The notes: generated from the sequence alone by a model not told the origin. A stretch of DNA of 36,556 nt from Niabella sp. (GCA_017744795.1 JAGIAQ010000037.1:1-36556); one strand, 5' to 3'. Counted from the first letter of the stretch, positions 24,732 through 34,436 are shown. A program made the numbers and translations.

Positions 24732-24817
24732 GTTAAAAATATCAAAAAGAACGAACATTGAATGGTATTGACATAACGTCCTTCTACATTTCTTATTCAA
24801 TATTTTTTATTTTACAT
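24732..24817. repeat. Dispersed repeat, inverted copy of 20466-20546
   Basis: The reverse complement of this stretch shares GAATAAGAAATGTA and TTCGTTCTTTTTGAT, among other words, with 20466-20546 in the same order and spacing. It lies upstream of the Gfo/Idh/MocA gene. A weak TATATTCG box (24875-24882) lies downstream and could be the promoter of that gene. Confidence 0.55.
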
Positions 24818-24911
24818 TCAGATGCGTTTGCCTTGTCTTACCGGCATATAAAGGAATTTATTAGGAGAAATCTGTATATTCGTAACCATCCTTTTAATAA
24901 AAAATATACAT

Positions 24912-26072
24912 ATGAAAAGAGAAAAACTGAGGGTAGGTATGATCGGTGGCGGTAAAGATGCTTTTATAGGGGCGATACATCGCCTGGCGCAAAATATGGA
25001 TGGACAAATAGAACTGTGCTGCGGTGCCTTAAGCGTACATCCGGAAGTAGCCAAAGAATCAGGAGAGATGCTTTTTTTACCCGACGATCGCATCTATTCC
25101 AGTTATGAGGAAATGATAAAAAAGGAGAGTGAGCTGCCTGAAGACAAACGCATGCACTTTGTTTCCATTGTTACCCCCAACTTCGTGCACTTTGCTCCGG
25201 CCATGCTGGCATTGGAACATGGCTTTCATGTTGTTATTGAAAAGCCGATGGTGTTTAGCCTGGAGGAGGCAAAACAATTGCAGCAAAAAGTAAAGGAATC
25301 GGGTCTCCTGCTTTGTTTAACCCATACGTATACGGGCTACCCAATGGTAAAGCAGGCGCGGGAAATGGTAGCGGAAGGGGCATTTGGAAAAATCAGAAAA
25401 GTATATGTTGAATACCCGCAGGGCTGGCTGAGCCGGTTGACGGAACGGGAGGGCAATGCACAGGCGGCCTGGCGTACCGATCCGTCCAAGAGTGGTAAAA
25501 GCGGTTGTATGGGTGATATTGGTACCCATGCGGCGAACCTGGCGGAATATATTACCGGCCAGAAAATAACAAAAATGTGCGCCGATCTGAACATTGTAGT
25601 GGAAGGCCGCCGGCTGGATGACGACGGCGCCGTGTTGCTGAAATTTGACCAGGGCGCTTCAGGGGTGCTGATCGCGAGCCAGGTGGCAGCAGGAGAGGAG
25701 AATGCTTTGAAAATAAAAATATATGGAGAAAAGGGCGGACTGGAATGGCACCAGCAGGAACCGAATACCTTGCTCGTAAAATGGCTGGACGCACCCACAC
25801 AGGTGTACCGCGCCGGCAACGGCTACCTGGGCAGCTACGCCAAACATAATACCCGAACACCGGGAGGCCATCCGGAAGGATACCTGGAAGCTTTTGCAAA
25901 TCACTACCGGAACTTTGCAGAAACATTACGCGCCAAACTCAACAATGAAACGCCTTCAAAAGAAAGCCTCGACTTCCCTTCGGTTGATGATGGCGTTCGG
26001 GGAATGGCTTTTATTGATAACGTAGTAGCTTCTGCAAATTCCGATCAAAAATGGTGGGATTTTGAGATGTAA
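24912..26072 (+). CDS. Gfo/Idh/MocA-family oxidoreductase
   Basis: This 386-residue NAD(P)-dependent oxidoreductase begins with a Rossmann motif, RVGMIGGGKDAFIG (7-20), and carries the family EKP signature (Glu110-Lys111-Pro112) and a second-domain motif GDIGTH with Asp200 and His204, the usual catalytic acid region. Family members oxidise or reduce hydroxyls of sugars, inositols and derivatives. The substrate is not clear. No Tat or Sec signal is present, so it is cytoplasmic, unlike many Bacteroidota relatives. It is a single-gene unit closed by a clear terminator. Although a sugar enzyme, it is 14 kb from the SusCD locus and carries no TTTAAACG operator, so I do not assign it to that system. 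Confidence 0.9.
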   Translation: MKREKLRVGMIGGGKDAFIGAIHRLAQNMDGQIELCCGALSVHPEVAKESGEMLFLPDDRIYSSYEEMIKKESELPEDKRMHFVSIVTPNFVHFAPAMLALEHGFHVVIEKPMVFSLEEAKQLQQKVKESGLLLCLTHTYTGYPMVKQAREMVAEGAFGKIRKVYVEYPQGWLSRLTEREGNAQAAWRTDPSKSGKSGCMGDIGTHAANLAEYITGQKITKMCADLNIVVEGRRLDDDGAVLLKFDQGASGVLIASQVAAGEENALKIKIYGEKGGLEWHQQEPNTLLVKWLDAPTQVYRAGNGYLGSYAKHNTRTPGGHPEGYLEAFANHYRNFAETLRAKLNNETPSKESLDFPSVDDGVRGMAFIDNVVASANSDQKWWDFEM

Positions 26073-26094
26073 GATATATCTCTGGCGTTAATTA

Positions 26095-26165
26095 AAACCA
26101 TTAAGAAGTTAAGTTTATTAAGCTATTTCTTAATATTCTTAATTGCTTAATGGTTTCTTTTTTTT
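26095..26165 (+). terminator. Rho-independent terminator after the Gfo/Idh/MocA gene
   Basis: AAACCATTAAGAAGTTAAG (26095-26113) pairs with CTTAATTGCTTAATGGTTT (26138-26156) at 17 of 19 positions and is followed by an eight-T run (26158-26165). A CCGCC-AAA-GGCGG hairpin follows at about 26188-26200. Confidence 0.75.
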
Positions 26166-26247
26166 ATCATCGTTTCGATGAGCCCGCCAAAGGCGGATGA
26201 AGAGAGGTCTCATTGTCAAAAAAACAAGATTTCTCACCCTCCTGGTG

Positions 26248-26970
26248 CTACTTAATATGTTTCTTTTTTAACAGCAGATAACGATACCGGATATCGCTGT
26301 AAATGATCCCGATAAATAAACAGCCAATCGCAAGAAATAAGATCCGGGTATTATACCGGGTATAGCCCAAACCGCCGATTACACAACCCAGAAAGAAAAA
26401 ACCGATAATCGCGAAGCGCAATTTTACCGATGCATTTAAACGGCTCAGTTGCTCCGGTTTCCGATAAAAAAATAACTGGGACAGTTCAATGCCCAGATCG
26501 GTAAACAGGCCTGTTAAATGAGTGGTTCGTACCACTGAGTTGGATATTCTCGTAACCAGTGCATTCTGTAATCCCATAGTAAAAAGCAGGGTGCAGGCAA
26601 CTATATTGGCATAGCGCTGAATGAGGGCTGCATTCAGTACTGCGACGGCGCTGAGCAGGAGCAGTTCTACAACCACCGGTATAGCATTCGCATAACGCTG
26701 ATTTATTTTTGACGTAAGCTCTATCAGCACATTTGAGAAAAAGGCGCCCAGTAAAAAACAAGTGATATATAAGAGATAAAGGCCAGCCGTAAAAAAATGC
26801 TGTTTTACCACTTCGTCAGCGAAATAAGCAAAATGCCCGGTTACATTTGTTGTTAGTCTCTGTACAGAGAAGAATCCAGCCACATTTACTATACCCGCTA
26901 CAAAAGATAGCAGCGAAGCCAGCTTCAGGTTATGCACCAATGTACGGGCTCTGCCCCTGTGTCTGAACAT
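26248..26970 (-). CDS. DUF1275 (YoaK-type) integral membrane protein
   Basis: This 240-residue protein has about six transmembrane segments and matches DUF1275. Typical family features are the first segment LASLLSFVAGIVNVAGFFSV, NVTGH in the following loop, FTMGLQNALVTRISNSVVRT and THLTGLFTDLG. The function of the family is unknown; it is sometimes suggested to be a transporter. The length is normal. The gene lies between the Gfo/Idh/MocA terminator and a palindromic repeat and seems to be a single-gene unit. Confidence 0.88.
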   Translation of the reverse strand: MFRHRGRARTLVHNLKLASLLSFVAGIVNVAGFFSVQRLTTNVTGHFAYFADEVVKQHFFTAGLYLLYITCFLLGAFFSNVLIELTSKINQRYANAIPVVVELLLLSAVAVLNAALIQRYANIVACTLLFTMGLQNALVTRISNSVVRTTHLTGLFTDLGIELSQLFFYRKPEQLSRLNASVKLRFAIIGFFFLGCVIGGLGYTRYNTRILFLAIGCLFIGIIYSDIRYRYLLLKKKHIK

Positions 26971-27021
26971 ATATCAAAAATAGATCCGGCAGTTTTTAGT
27001 TATCAGTAAAACAATGAGATC

Positions 27022-27128
27022 GTCTAAAGTGATTTTAAAGCAGAGAATACTCAGAGCTTAAAGAGCTAGCTGTGTCCTCCGTGTTAAACCTCTGGTCCCT
27101 CTGCGGTTAAGTTCTTAACTTTTCAGAC
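27022..27128. repeat. Palindromic MITE-like element
   Basis: The left end GTCTAAAGTGATTTTAAAG (27022-27040) resembles that of the 166-bp repeats (GTCTAAACTAATTTTAAAC), and the right end TTAAGTTCTTAACTTTTCAGAC is its imperfect inverse. CAGAGAA and CCTCTGCGG words lie just inside. It fills the spacer between tolC-like and DUF1275 genes and may be a diverged member of the same family. Confidence 0.5.
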
Positions 27129-27175
27129 AACTTCTCACCATAAAGGTAACAAATAAAGATCAGACAGGGTGCCGG

Positions 27176-28522
27176 TTAGTGAGCCGTGTCTGATTTCAGG
27201 ATAGCGCCTTTCAATCGCATCAATTCTATTTCGGAAACTTTTGCATCATACCGGGCTGCGATCAAGCGGTCGTAAGCCTGGGCCAGGCTCAGTTGTGCTT
27301 CGCGCAGCTGCACCAAAGTGGCCATGCCTAATTTGTAAGTTTCAAAAACGATCGATACATTTTCTTTTGCCAGCAGGATGTTTTCTTCTTCCAGTTTAAG
27401 GGCACGTTTTTGTTCATCATAACCCTTGTAAGCATTTACGATCGCCAGATTCAGCCGGGAGCGCTGACTTTCATAGTTGAGCTGCTGCATATTCAAAAAC
27501 AGCTTGCTTTGTTTGATATCCCTTCTTGCAGCAAACCGGTTAAAGATGGGGATATTGGCGCTCAGCCCGTAATTATAGCCGTTGCTCTGGTTGAATAAAG
27601 GGGAGAACTGGTTGATCACTTTCTGGTTATTGGTCCTGCTGAAATTGTACATGGAATTAAAAGACAGAGTGGGCAACAATTCCGCCTTGCTTTCTTTTAA
27701 GGCATAGCCGGCTACATCCACTTGGGAGCGCGCCAGCAGCAGGGCCGGACTGGTTTGCTCTATTCCTTCCTGTAAATCACCAAGATTCAAGGTCGATGTA
27801 AGAGGAATGGTATCCGGTATGTCAAATGACGCGCCGGTTATTTTACTGTTCATCGCCTGGGCCAGTTGTTCTTTTAGTTGCTCCACCTGGGTTACTTGCT
27901 GCATGCGTAATGCCTTCTGGCTGTTCAGGTCCACCTTGCTCTGGAGCACATCGGGTTTGGCGCCCACTCCTATATCCAGCTTGTTTTGAGCCAGTTTGGC
28001 ACGCTCACTATTCAGATCGATCTGCACATCCGTAGCCGCTATTAACTGTTTGTTGCGGGCAATTGCATAATAATTGCTGATCACGGTGGCAATGGTATTA
28101 ATGATCTGTTCACGGGCGGTGTACGAACCCGAGACCAGCAGGGCCGCGGCTTTGTCGCGCGTGGCAAACATTTTTAACCCGTCAAACAACACCCAGTTCA
28201 GTGCCACATTGCCCTGTACGTTATTGCTTTTAATCCCGTTTGATTTACGCTCCGTTTTGTCGGCCAATATTTGTTTCTGGTTATTGTTATTTTTTGTATA
28301 ACCGGCCACTCCATTTAACGTGGGCAGAAACGCTGTGTTCCTGTAACTATAATCGATTGCAGCCACAAGCGAATCATTCTTCGAGAGCTGGATATCATAA
28401 TTGTTCTCCAAAGCGGTTGCGATCGCCTCATCCAAAGTCAGCAGGCGCTGGGCCGTGGCAGATTGCGTTAACAGCAGCCCACCCAGAACAACAGGAACTA
28501 TTTTAAATAATTTATTCGGCAT
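27176..28522 (-). CDS. TolC-family outer-membrane efflux protein
   Basis: I start this protein at the ATG at 28522 (448 residues), which gives a clean signal peptide, MPNKLFKIVPVVLGGLLLTQ followed by SATAQ; 13 extra residues upstream in the open frame spoil it. This start overlaps the 3' end of the RND gene by 11 bp, so translation is probably coupled. The mature protein has the two long-helix repeats of TolC: it opens with LTLDEAIATALENNYDIQLSK, has YTAREQIINTIATVISNYYAI in the first repeat, and a matching RLNLAIVNAYKGYDEQKRAL and KLGMATLVQLREAQLSLAQAY in the second. It would form the outer-membrane channel for the adjacent RND pump. Confidence 0.92.
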   Translation of the reverse strand: MPNKLFKIVPVVLGGLLLTQSATAQRLLTLDEAIATALENNYDIQLSKNDSLVAAIDYSYRNTAFLPTLNGVAGYTKNNNNQKQILADKTERKSNGIKSNNVQGNVALNWVLFDGLKMFATRDKAAALLVSGSYTAREQIINTIATVISNYYAIARNKQLIAATDVQIDLNSERAKLAQNKLDIGVGAKPDVLQSKVDLNSQKALRMQQVTQVEQLKEQLAQAMNSKITGASFDIPDTIPLTSTLNLGDLQEGIEQTSPALLLARSQVDVAGYALKESKAELLPTLSFNSMYNFSRTNNQKVINQFSPLFNQSNGYNYGLSANIPIFNRFAARRDIKQSKLFLNMQQLNYESQRSRLNLAIVNAYKGYDEQKRALKLEEENILLAKENVSIVFETYKLGMATLVQLREAQLSLAQAYDRLIAARYDAKVSEIELMRLKGAILKSDTAH

Positions 28523-31500
28523 GGGGTTCGTTTGTTGCTTCCACCTGGAGCATTTCATCAAAATCTTTATTTTTCTTATTGGCCGACATATAGCTATAAA
28601 CGGCGGGGATCACGTAAAGCGTTAGTGCCAGGGAGAAAATGATTCCCCCCACAATAACGATCCCCAGCGGAATGCGGCTGGTTGCGGCAGCGCCCAATGA
28701 AAGGGCGATGGGTAAAGCACCCAGCGCCATGGCCATGCTGGTCATTAAAATGGGACGCAGGCGCTGCCCGGCGGCAAAGATCACCGCATCCGTTTTATTC
28801 ATGTTCTTTTTACGGCTCTGGTTGGCAAATTCCACAATCAGGATCCCGTTCTTGGTAACCAGCCCGATGAGCATGATCATCCCGATCTGCGAGAAAATAT
28901 TCAGCGTCTGGTTAAAGATCCATAACGACAATAATGCCCCGGCAATGGCCAGCGGTACAGTAATCATAATAATAAACGGATCAATAAAGCTTTCAAACTG
29001 CGCTGCAAGCACGAGGAAGATCAATCCCAGGGCCAGCAGGAACGCGAAACTGGTATTGCCGCTGCTCTCTGCAAAATCTCTTGAGGTGCCGCTGAGGGCA
29101 GTAGAAAAACTTTCATCCAGCAACTTATCCGCAATGCGGTTCATTTCCTTAATGCCGTCCCCCACGGTATAGCCGGGCTGCAGGCCGGCCGAAATAGTGG
29201 CCGATTTATACCGGTTGAAGTGATAGATCGTAGGAGGGGTGGTGGATTCTACCGCGGTAGTTACGTTGTCGAGACTGATCATTTGCCCCTGGTTATTTTT
29301 GACGAAGATCTTTTTGATATCGTCGGGATCGTCGCGGTTCACCAGGTCTACCTGCGACATTACCTGGTATTGTTTCCCGTTGCGGGTAAAATAGCCAATA
29401 CGCCGGTTGCTGTAGGCGATCTGCAACGCTTCTGAAATAGCATTTACAGAAATGCCCAGCTGCGCCGCTTTTAACCGGTCGATATGAACGCGTAATTCGG
29501 GTTTATTAAATTTCAGGTCCGCATCCACTTGCTGCAGCACTTTGCTTTTGCCGGCCTCCTCCAGGAATTTAGGCAGCATCGCGCTCAGCTTTTCGAAATT
29601 ATTATTCTGCAGCACAAATTGTATATCCTGCCCGCCCCGGCGGTTCACCTGTATGGTTTGATCCTGCTGGGCAAAAACACGCCCTTCTGTAAATTTTAAA
29701 ACGTTCCGGTTTACCATGTCCACTATTTCCTTTTGGGAACGTGTTCGTTCCGAAGGAGGCACCAGGCGCACCCGCACGCTTCCGGTGTTGGCATTGCCGG
29801 TACCGCTGAAACCGGGGGAGGTAATGGAAAGCACGATCTGGTTTTCCGGGATGGAATCCATCAGCAGGTTTGATACCTTATTTACAAAGTTATCCATGGC
29901 GTCGAAAGAAGTGCCTTCCGGAGCCGTGAGACTTAAGCGAAACTGGCTTTTATCTTCCATAGGCGCCAGCTCCGATTGCATGTTTTTCCCAATAAAATAA
30001 ATGAGCAGTCCGCAGGCCGCTACGGCCACCCATGCCAGCCAGCGCACTTTCATAAAACGCTTCAGGCTTTTTTCATAACCCTGCTCCATTGCCCGGAAAA
30101 AGGGTTCCGTCTTGGTATAAAACCAGGAATGCTTATGCACATCCTTTTTGGCCATCAACACGTTCAATACAGGTGTAAGGGTCAAAGACACAAAGGCTGA
30201 AATTAAAACGGCTCCGGCTACCACGATACCAAATTCCCGGAAGAGGCTTCCCACAAACCCCTGCAGGAAAATAATAGGTATAAACACTATAGCCAGTGTA
30301 ATGGAAGTAGCTATAACGGCAAAGTAAATTTCTTTTGATCCTTCCAGGGCGGCTTTTCGTTTGTGCATGCCCTGCTCCATTTTTTTATAAATGTTCTCTG
30401 TGACGACGATACCATCATCTACCACCAAACCGGTTGCGAGTACAATGGCCAATAACGAAAGTACATTTATCGTGTATCCCAGCAGGTACATAATAAAGAA
30501 GGCCCCGATGAGCGAAACGGGAATGTCGATCAGCGGACGTATGGCCATCAGGGTATCTCTGAAGAAGAGGTAAACGATGATGATCACAAGTCCAATCGCG
30601 ATAAATAACGTTTCTTCCACTTCGCTGATGGAATTTTTAATATAGACGGTTTGATCCAGCGCTATATTTAATTTAATATCGTTAGGTACGTCTTGTTTTA
30701 TCGATGCCAGTCGTTTGTAAAACTCATTCGATATAGAAACATAGTTAGCTCCGGGTTGGGGAACAATCGCCAGGGCGATCATTGGAATAGCACTTTCTTT
30801 TAGCGCGGTTTCCTCGTTTTCCATTCCTAATGATACCTTGGCAACATCTTTAAGGCGTACATCAGCGCCGTTGATATTGCTGATAATAAGGTTTTCAAAT
30901 TCATCCTCTGTATTGAGTTTTCCGAAAGTGCGCACCACTAATTCTGTGCTGTTGCCCCGGATCTTTCCGCTGGGCAATTCCACGTTTTCTCTTTGAACTG
31001 CCGCCTGTACATCGGATGGAGTAATGTTAAAAGCGGCCATTTTGTTAGGATCGAGCCAGATGCGCATCGCGAAGCGCTTTTCTCCCCAGATCTGGATCCC
31101 GCTTACCCCTGGGATAGTCTGCAATCGTTCTAAAAGATTGTTATTGGCATACTCTGTTAATTCCATTTGGTTGCGGGTATCGCTTTGCACCGTCATAGAA
31201 ATGATCGCATCAGCGCTGGCATCCGCCTTGGTAACAACAGGGGGCGCTTCCAGGTCGGGTGGCAGAGAGCGCATGGCGGATGACACCTTGTCCCGCACAT
31301 CGTTAGCAGCGGCTTCAAGGTCCGTTCCCAATTCAAATTCAACGTTTAAATTGCTGGTACCGTTACTGCTGCTTGAGGTGATATTGCGGATGCCGGCAAT
31401 CCCGTTAATGGCTTCCTCCAAAGGTTCTGTTATCTGCGTTTCGATGATGTCGGCATTCGATCCCGGATAACTGGTTCGTACGCTGATGTTGGGCGGATCA

Positions 31501-31619
31501 ATGGCCGGGTAATCGCGTATGCCCAGGAACTTAAAGCCTATAAAGCCAAATACGATAATGATAATATTCATTACCAGGGCTAAGACCGGTCTCCGTAAAC
31601 TAAGTTCTGAAATATTCAT
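28512..31619 (-). CDS. RND multidrug efflux pump (HAE1/AcrB type)
   Basis: This 1035-residue inner-membrane pump has the duplicated RND fold: a first transmembrane helix (about 10-30), porter loop, a helix cluster (about 335-480) and the same again in the second half. Asp401 and Asp402 in GLVVDDGIVVTENIY are the conserved proton-relay aspartates in TM4. N-terminal SLRRPVLALVMNIIIIVFG and IRDYPAIDPPNISVRTSYPG are typical of the HAE1 group of Gram-negative multidrug pumps. The natural substrates cannot be told. It lies 36 bp after the adaptor gene and overlaps the tolC-like gene, so the three form one operon. No TetR- or MarR-type repressor is next to it. Confidence 0.95.
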   Translation of the reverse strand: MNISELSLRRPVLALVMNIIIIVFGFIGFKFLGIRDYPAIDPPNISVRTSYPGSNADIIETQITEPLEEAINGIAGIRNITSSSSNGTSNLNVEFELGTDLEAAANDVRDKVSSAMRSLPPDLEAPPVVTKADASADAIISMTVQSDTRNQMELTEYANNNLLERLQTIPGVSGIQIWGEKRFAMRIWLDPNKMAAFNITPSDVQAAVQRENVELPSGKIRGNSTELVVRTFGKLNTEDEFENLIISNINGADVRLKDVAKVSLGMENEETALKESAIPMIALAIVPQPGANYVSISNEFYKRLASIKQDVPNDIKLNIALDQTVYIKNSISEVEETLFIAIGLVIIIVYLFFRDTLMAIRPLIDIPVSLIGAFFIMYLLGYTINVLSLLAIVLATGLVVDDGIVVTENIYKKMEQGMHKRKAALEGSKEIYFAVIATSITLAIVFIPIIFLQGFVGSLFREFGIVVAGAVLISAFVSLTLTPVLNVLMAKKDVHKHSWFYTKTEPFFRAMEQGYEKSLKRFMKVRWLAWVAVAACGLLIYFIGKNMQSELAPMEDKSQFRLSLTAPEGTSFDAMDNFVNKVSNLLMDSIPENQIVLSITSPGFSGTGNANTGSVRVRLVPPSERTRSQKEIVDMVNRNVLKFTEGRVFAQQDQTIQVNRRGGQDIQFVLQNNNFEKLSAMLPKFLEEAGKSKVLQQVDADLKFNKPELRVHIDRLKAAQLGISVNAISEALQIAYSNRRIGYFTRNGKQYQVMSQVDLVNRDDPDDIKKIFVKNNQGQMISLDNVTTAVESTTPPTIYHFNRYKSATISAGLQPGYTVGDGIKEMNRIADKLLDESFSTALSGTSRDFAESSGNTSFAFLLALGLIFLVLAAQFESFIDPFIIMITVPLAIAGALLSLWIFNQTLNIFSQIGMIMLIGLVTKNGILIVEFANQSRKKNMNKTDAVIFAAGQRLRPILMTSMAMALGALPIALSLGAAATSRIPLGIVIVGGIIFSLALTLYVIPAVYSYMSANKKNKDFDEMLQVEATNEPHAE

Positions 31620-31655
31620 TTTATATCTATTTGATAATTAATCAAATTTTAATTA

Positions 31656-32675
31656 TCAATTAATTACTTTCTTTATGTCTACTTTTGAATTGGGCTTTGT
31701 GGCCATAATACCGGTAGCCAGCACTGTATCGCCCTGCTTTAATCCTTTGGTAATTTCCACACGGGAAGAATCCCTGATGCCGGTTTCCACATCCGAAAAA
31801 AGCGCTTTACCTTTTACCACCAATATCACTTGCTTGCCTCTTGCGGTTGGCACAATAGATTGAGTGGGTATAAAAATGGCGCTGGGGTTAGGAGCAAAAT
31901 GGAGGGTGACTTTGGCGAAGGATCCGGGGATCAATCCCTGGGTGGTTCCGGTAACCAGTGCCCGAACAGTCAGGCTTCTGTTGGTTATTGCAACATTGGA
32001 TTCACTTGCCATTACTTTTGCGGCATAAGTACGGGGGCTGCCTTCAACGGTAAAGTTTACGATCTGGCCCTCCGATATCTGGCCGGTATATTTTTCCGGA
32101 ACGGTAAAATCAATTTTAAGGGAGCTAACCTGGTTAATGGTGGCAATGGCCGTTGCGGGGGTTACATAAGCACCCGGACTAATCGCCTTTAAACCCATTT
32201 TGCCGCTAAAAGGCGCGCGAACGACGGTGCGGGAGATCTCTGTTTGCACCAGCGCAATATCCGCCTGGATGTTTTTTACAGCCAGTAAGCTGTTGTCATA
32301 ATCCTGTTTACTGATGCCCTGAATATTTACCAGCTGCTGGGCGCGGTTTTCGTTCACCTGCGCTATTTTTAGCTGGGCCTCCAGTTTGTTCAGTTGTGCC
32401 TGCAGGTCGCCGTCGTAGATCTTTGCCAGCATTACTCCCCGCGACACAAACTGACCTTCCCGCACATTTAATTGCACCACCCGCCCCGAAACTTCCGGGT
32501 GAATCTCTGTTACTTCATTTGCCACAACAGAGCCGGGCACTTCAATGGTTTCAGAAAAAGGCGCCGTTTTCACAATATAAACGTCAACTTTTCCGGCACC
32601 CCGTTTTTGAGCAGCGGGCGCTTCTTTCTTCTTTTCTTTACAGCCAAACGCGAGGGCGATAAAGAGCAAGGACAT
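31656..32675 (-). CDS. RND periplasmic adaptor (membrane fusion) lipoprotein
   Basis: I choose the ATG at 32675 (339 residues) with an upstream AGAAGAG that could serve as ribosome binding site; the frame is open to a TTG at 32690. The lipobox ALAFGC gives Cys12 as lipidated residue, followed by a Lys/Glu-rich stretch. Order: barrel-sandwich half with VPGSVVANEVTEIHPEVSGR, a short coiled-coil hairpin (about 85-145, with LNKLEAQLKIAQVNENRAQQ and ISKQDYDNSLLAVKN), the second lipoyl half with VVRAPFSGKMG, then beta-barrel and membrane-proximal domains. It bridges the pump and TolC-type channel in the periplasm. First gene of the operon. Confidence 0.93.
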   Translation of the reverse strand: MSLLFIALAFGCKEKKKEAPAAQKRGAGKVDVYIVKTAPFSETIEVPGSVVANEVTEIHPEVSGRVVQLNVREGQFVSRGVMLAKIYDGDLQAQLNKLEAQLKIAQVNENRAQQLVNIQGISKQDYDNSLLAVKNIQADIALVQTEISRTVVRAPFSGKMGLKAISPGAYVTPATAIATINQVSSLKIDFTVPEKYTGQISEGQIVNFTVEGSPRTYAAKVMASESNVAITNRSLTVRALVTGTTQGLIPGSFAKVTLHFAPNPSAIFIPTQSIVPTARGKQVILVVKGKALFSDVETGIRDSSRVEITKGLKQGDTVLATGIMATKPNSKVDIKKVIN

Positions 32676-33060
32676 CAATTCTCTTCTCAAGTTGCTTTGT
32701 TTTTAATTGATAAGGCAAATAATCCGGGTAAATATCTGTTTTTTTTAACAGGGAAACAAAACAGGGGGGATAAAATTGATATGAGGTTACAGAGAAATAC
32801 CGGTGGTTGCCTCTGTACGTGCAGGCGGGTTCTTATTTAGCGGGTATAGTGCAAAAGCGCCTGTATTGACCCGCCTGTAGTGCTTTTGGCATCAGTCTTG
32901 CGTCGCACACTTCAGCACCTCAATATGGGGCGGCTGGTTGTTGGTGAGACTTGTAGTTCATCATTAAATTAGGAATACTCAACCTGCGTTTGTCGCCCTG
33001 GTCCTCCATGTCCCACCAATACAAGCACACATTAGGCTAAACCGGCCGATGTCCAAAAAA
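32676..33060. repeat. Spacer with hairpin repeats between adaptor gene and purK
   Basis: No gene is evident. CAGGCGGGT (32822-32830) and ACCCGCCTG (32869-32877) form a 9-bp stem around a 38-nt loop, and TTGCGTCGCACACTTC (32898-32913) is an exact inverted copy of 18677-18692. The efflux operon promoter (- strand) should lie near 32690-32760, but I found no exact TAnnTTTG there. Confidence 0.45.
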
Positions 33061-34188
33061 TTAATTTTTTGTAATTACCGAAAGGCCGTGTTTGATCTTA
33101 TTGGCTTTGTGCAACAGGTCGGCTTTTTCATTGCTGATCACCGTTACATGTCCCATTTTACGGCCCGGCTTGGTTTGCTTTTTGCCATACAAATGAAAAA
33201 AAGCGTTTTCAATTTTCAACAGTTCCGCCAGTCCCTCATAATGGGCTGCTCCGGAAAAGCCTTCTTTGCCCAGAATATTAAGCATTACAGAGGGCATGAT
33301 TGCCTCTGTGCTGCCCAACGGATAATCGAGCAGGATCCGCCAAACCATATCAAACTGCGAGCTGTAATGTGCTTCAATGGTATGGTGCCCGCTGTTATGC
33401 ACGCGGGGGGCGGTTTCATTTACCAGCACATTGCCTTCGGGGGTTACAAAAAGTTCAACGGCAAAGATCCCGGGCGAATTAAAGTTTTTTACGGTGGTTA
33501 ATGCAATGGCTTCTGCCTTCCAATAAGTTTTTTCTTCCATTTCAGCAGGGCATAGTTGAAAATCGAGCAGGTTCAGCCCTTTATCGAAGATCATTTGTAC
33601 CGGGGGGTAAATTGCTATATCGCCCGAGCGGGAAATGGCGATCATCAGCGCTATTTCCTTTTCGATGGTCACCTGTTTTTCAAGTACCGACATCGCATCA
33701 AAACCTTTTGCAATATCCTGTTCCGTCTCTATGATCTGTACGCCGCGGCCATCGTAACCGCCTTCGGCGATTTTGTGCACCGCAGGGAAAAAATGCGCCT
33801 GATCCGCAAGCTCCTGGATATTGTGAGTGAGGATATATTCTGAAGTTGGTATCTGGTGATCGGTATAATATTTTTTTTGAGTGGCTTTGTTGCGGATGGT
33901 TCTTAGCACAGAAGGATGGGGGATAACCGTAACGCCTTCTTTTTCGAGCGCCTCCAGGGCATCCACATTTACATTCTCAATTTCAATGGTGATGGTATCC
34001 AGGTTCTTACCAAAATTGTAAACGGCATCGTAATCTTTAATATCTCCTTTAATAAAATGATCACAGAGATGCGCGGCCGGGCAATGATCATCATTTTCAA
34101 GTACAAATGTTTCAACGGGGTAATTGGCCGCGGCCTGTAATAACATACGGCCCAACTGGCCGCCTCCTAAAATACCTACTTTTTGCAT
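33061..34188 (-). CDS. purK: N5-carboxyaminoimidazole ribonucleotide synthase
   Basis: This 375-residue ATP-grasp enzyme makes N5-CAIR from AIR, bicarbonate and ATP in purine synthesis. I start it at the ATG at 34188, which puts the nucleotide-fold start MQKVGILGGGQLGRML at residue 1; 13 upstream codons in the open frame have no family support. Characteristic segments are IEIENV (about 77-82), HKIAEGGYDGRGVQI in the ATP-grasp domain, EKEIALMIAISR, and the metal-binding end ELFVTPEGNVLVNETAPRVH followed by NSGHHTIEA, with LGKEG in the last domain. No purE is adjacent; its partner must be encoded elsewhere. Monocistronic as far as visible. Confidence 0.95.
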   Translation of the reverse strand: MQKVGILGGGQLGRMLLQAAANYPVETFVLENDDHCPAAHLCDHFIKGDIKDYDAVYNFGKNLDTITIEIENVNVDALEALEKEGVTVIPHPSVLRTIRNKATQKKYYTDHQIPTSEYILTHNIQELADQAHFFPAVHKIAEGGYDGRGVQIIETEQDIAKGFDAMSVLEKQVTIEKEIALMIAISRSGDIAIYPPVQMIFDKGLNLLDFQLCPAEMEEKTYWKAEAIALTTVKNFNSPGIFAVELFVTPEGNVLVNETAPRVHNSGHHTIEAHYSSQFDMVWRILLDYPLGSTEAIMPSVMLNILGKEGFSGAAHYEGLAELLKIENAFFHLYGKKQTKPGRKMGHVTVISNEKADLLHKANKIKHGLSVITKN

Positions 34189-34436
34189 GGCGCAAAGATA
34201 GGCTTTATGATGCCAAGAATTAGCCACAGAAGCTCAGAAACACAGAATGCTATTCGTTACCACAACAAAAGGCACCGTTACAAGATTTAGATGCGTTGGC
34301 CCTGGGGCTGCTGCGTAATTTAAAGGAACAACGAAATTTAAACGAGGCCAGCAAAACCCTCAGTGGCAAAAAATAGCGGCTTTATACCCGGTTTTGTACA
34401 TTCGTGTTTTATAATCCTAAAAAATAAGTAAATAGT

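Noticed and set aside
34235-34375. Reading frame without start codon that ends in a plausible C-terminus (LGLLRNLKEQRNLNEASKTL...), a possible gene remnant upstream of the AhpD-like gene.
   Set aside because: It has no start codon, its flanks (CCACAGAAGCTCAGAAACAC, CCTCAGTGGCAAAAAA) are repeat words seen in other spacers, and I recognise no family.
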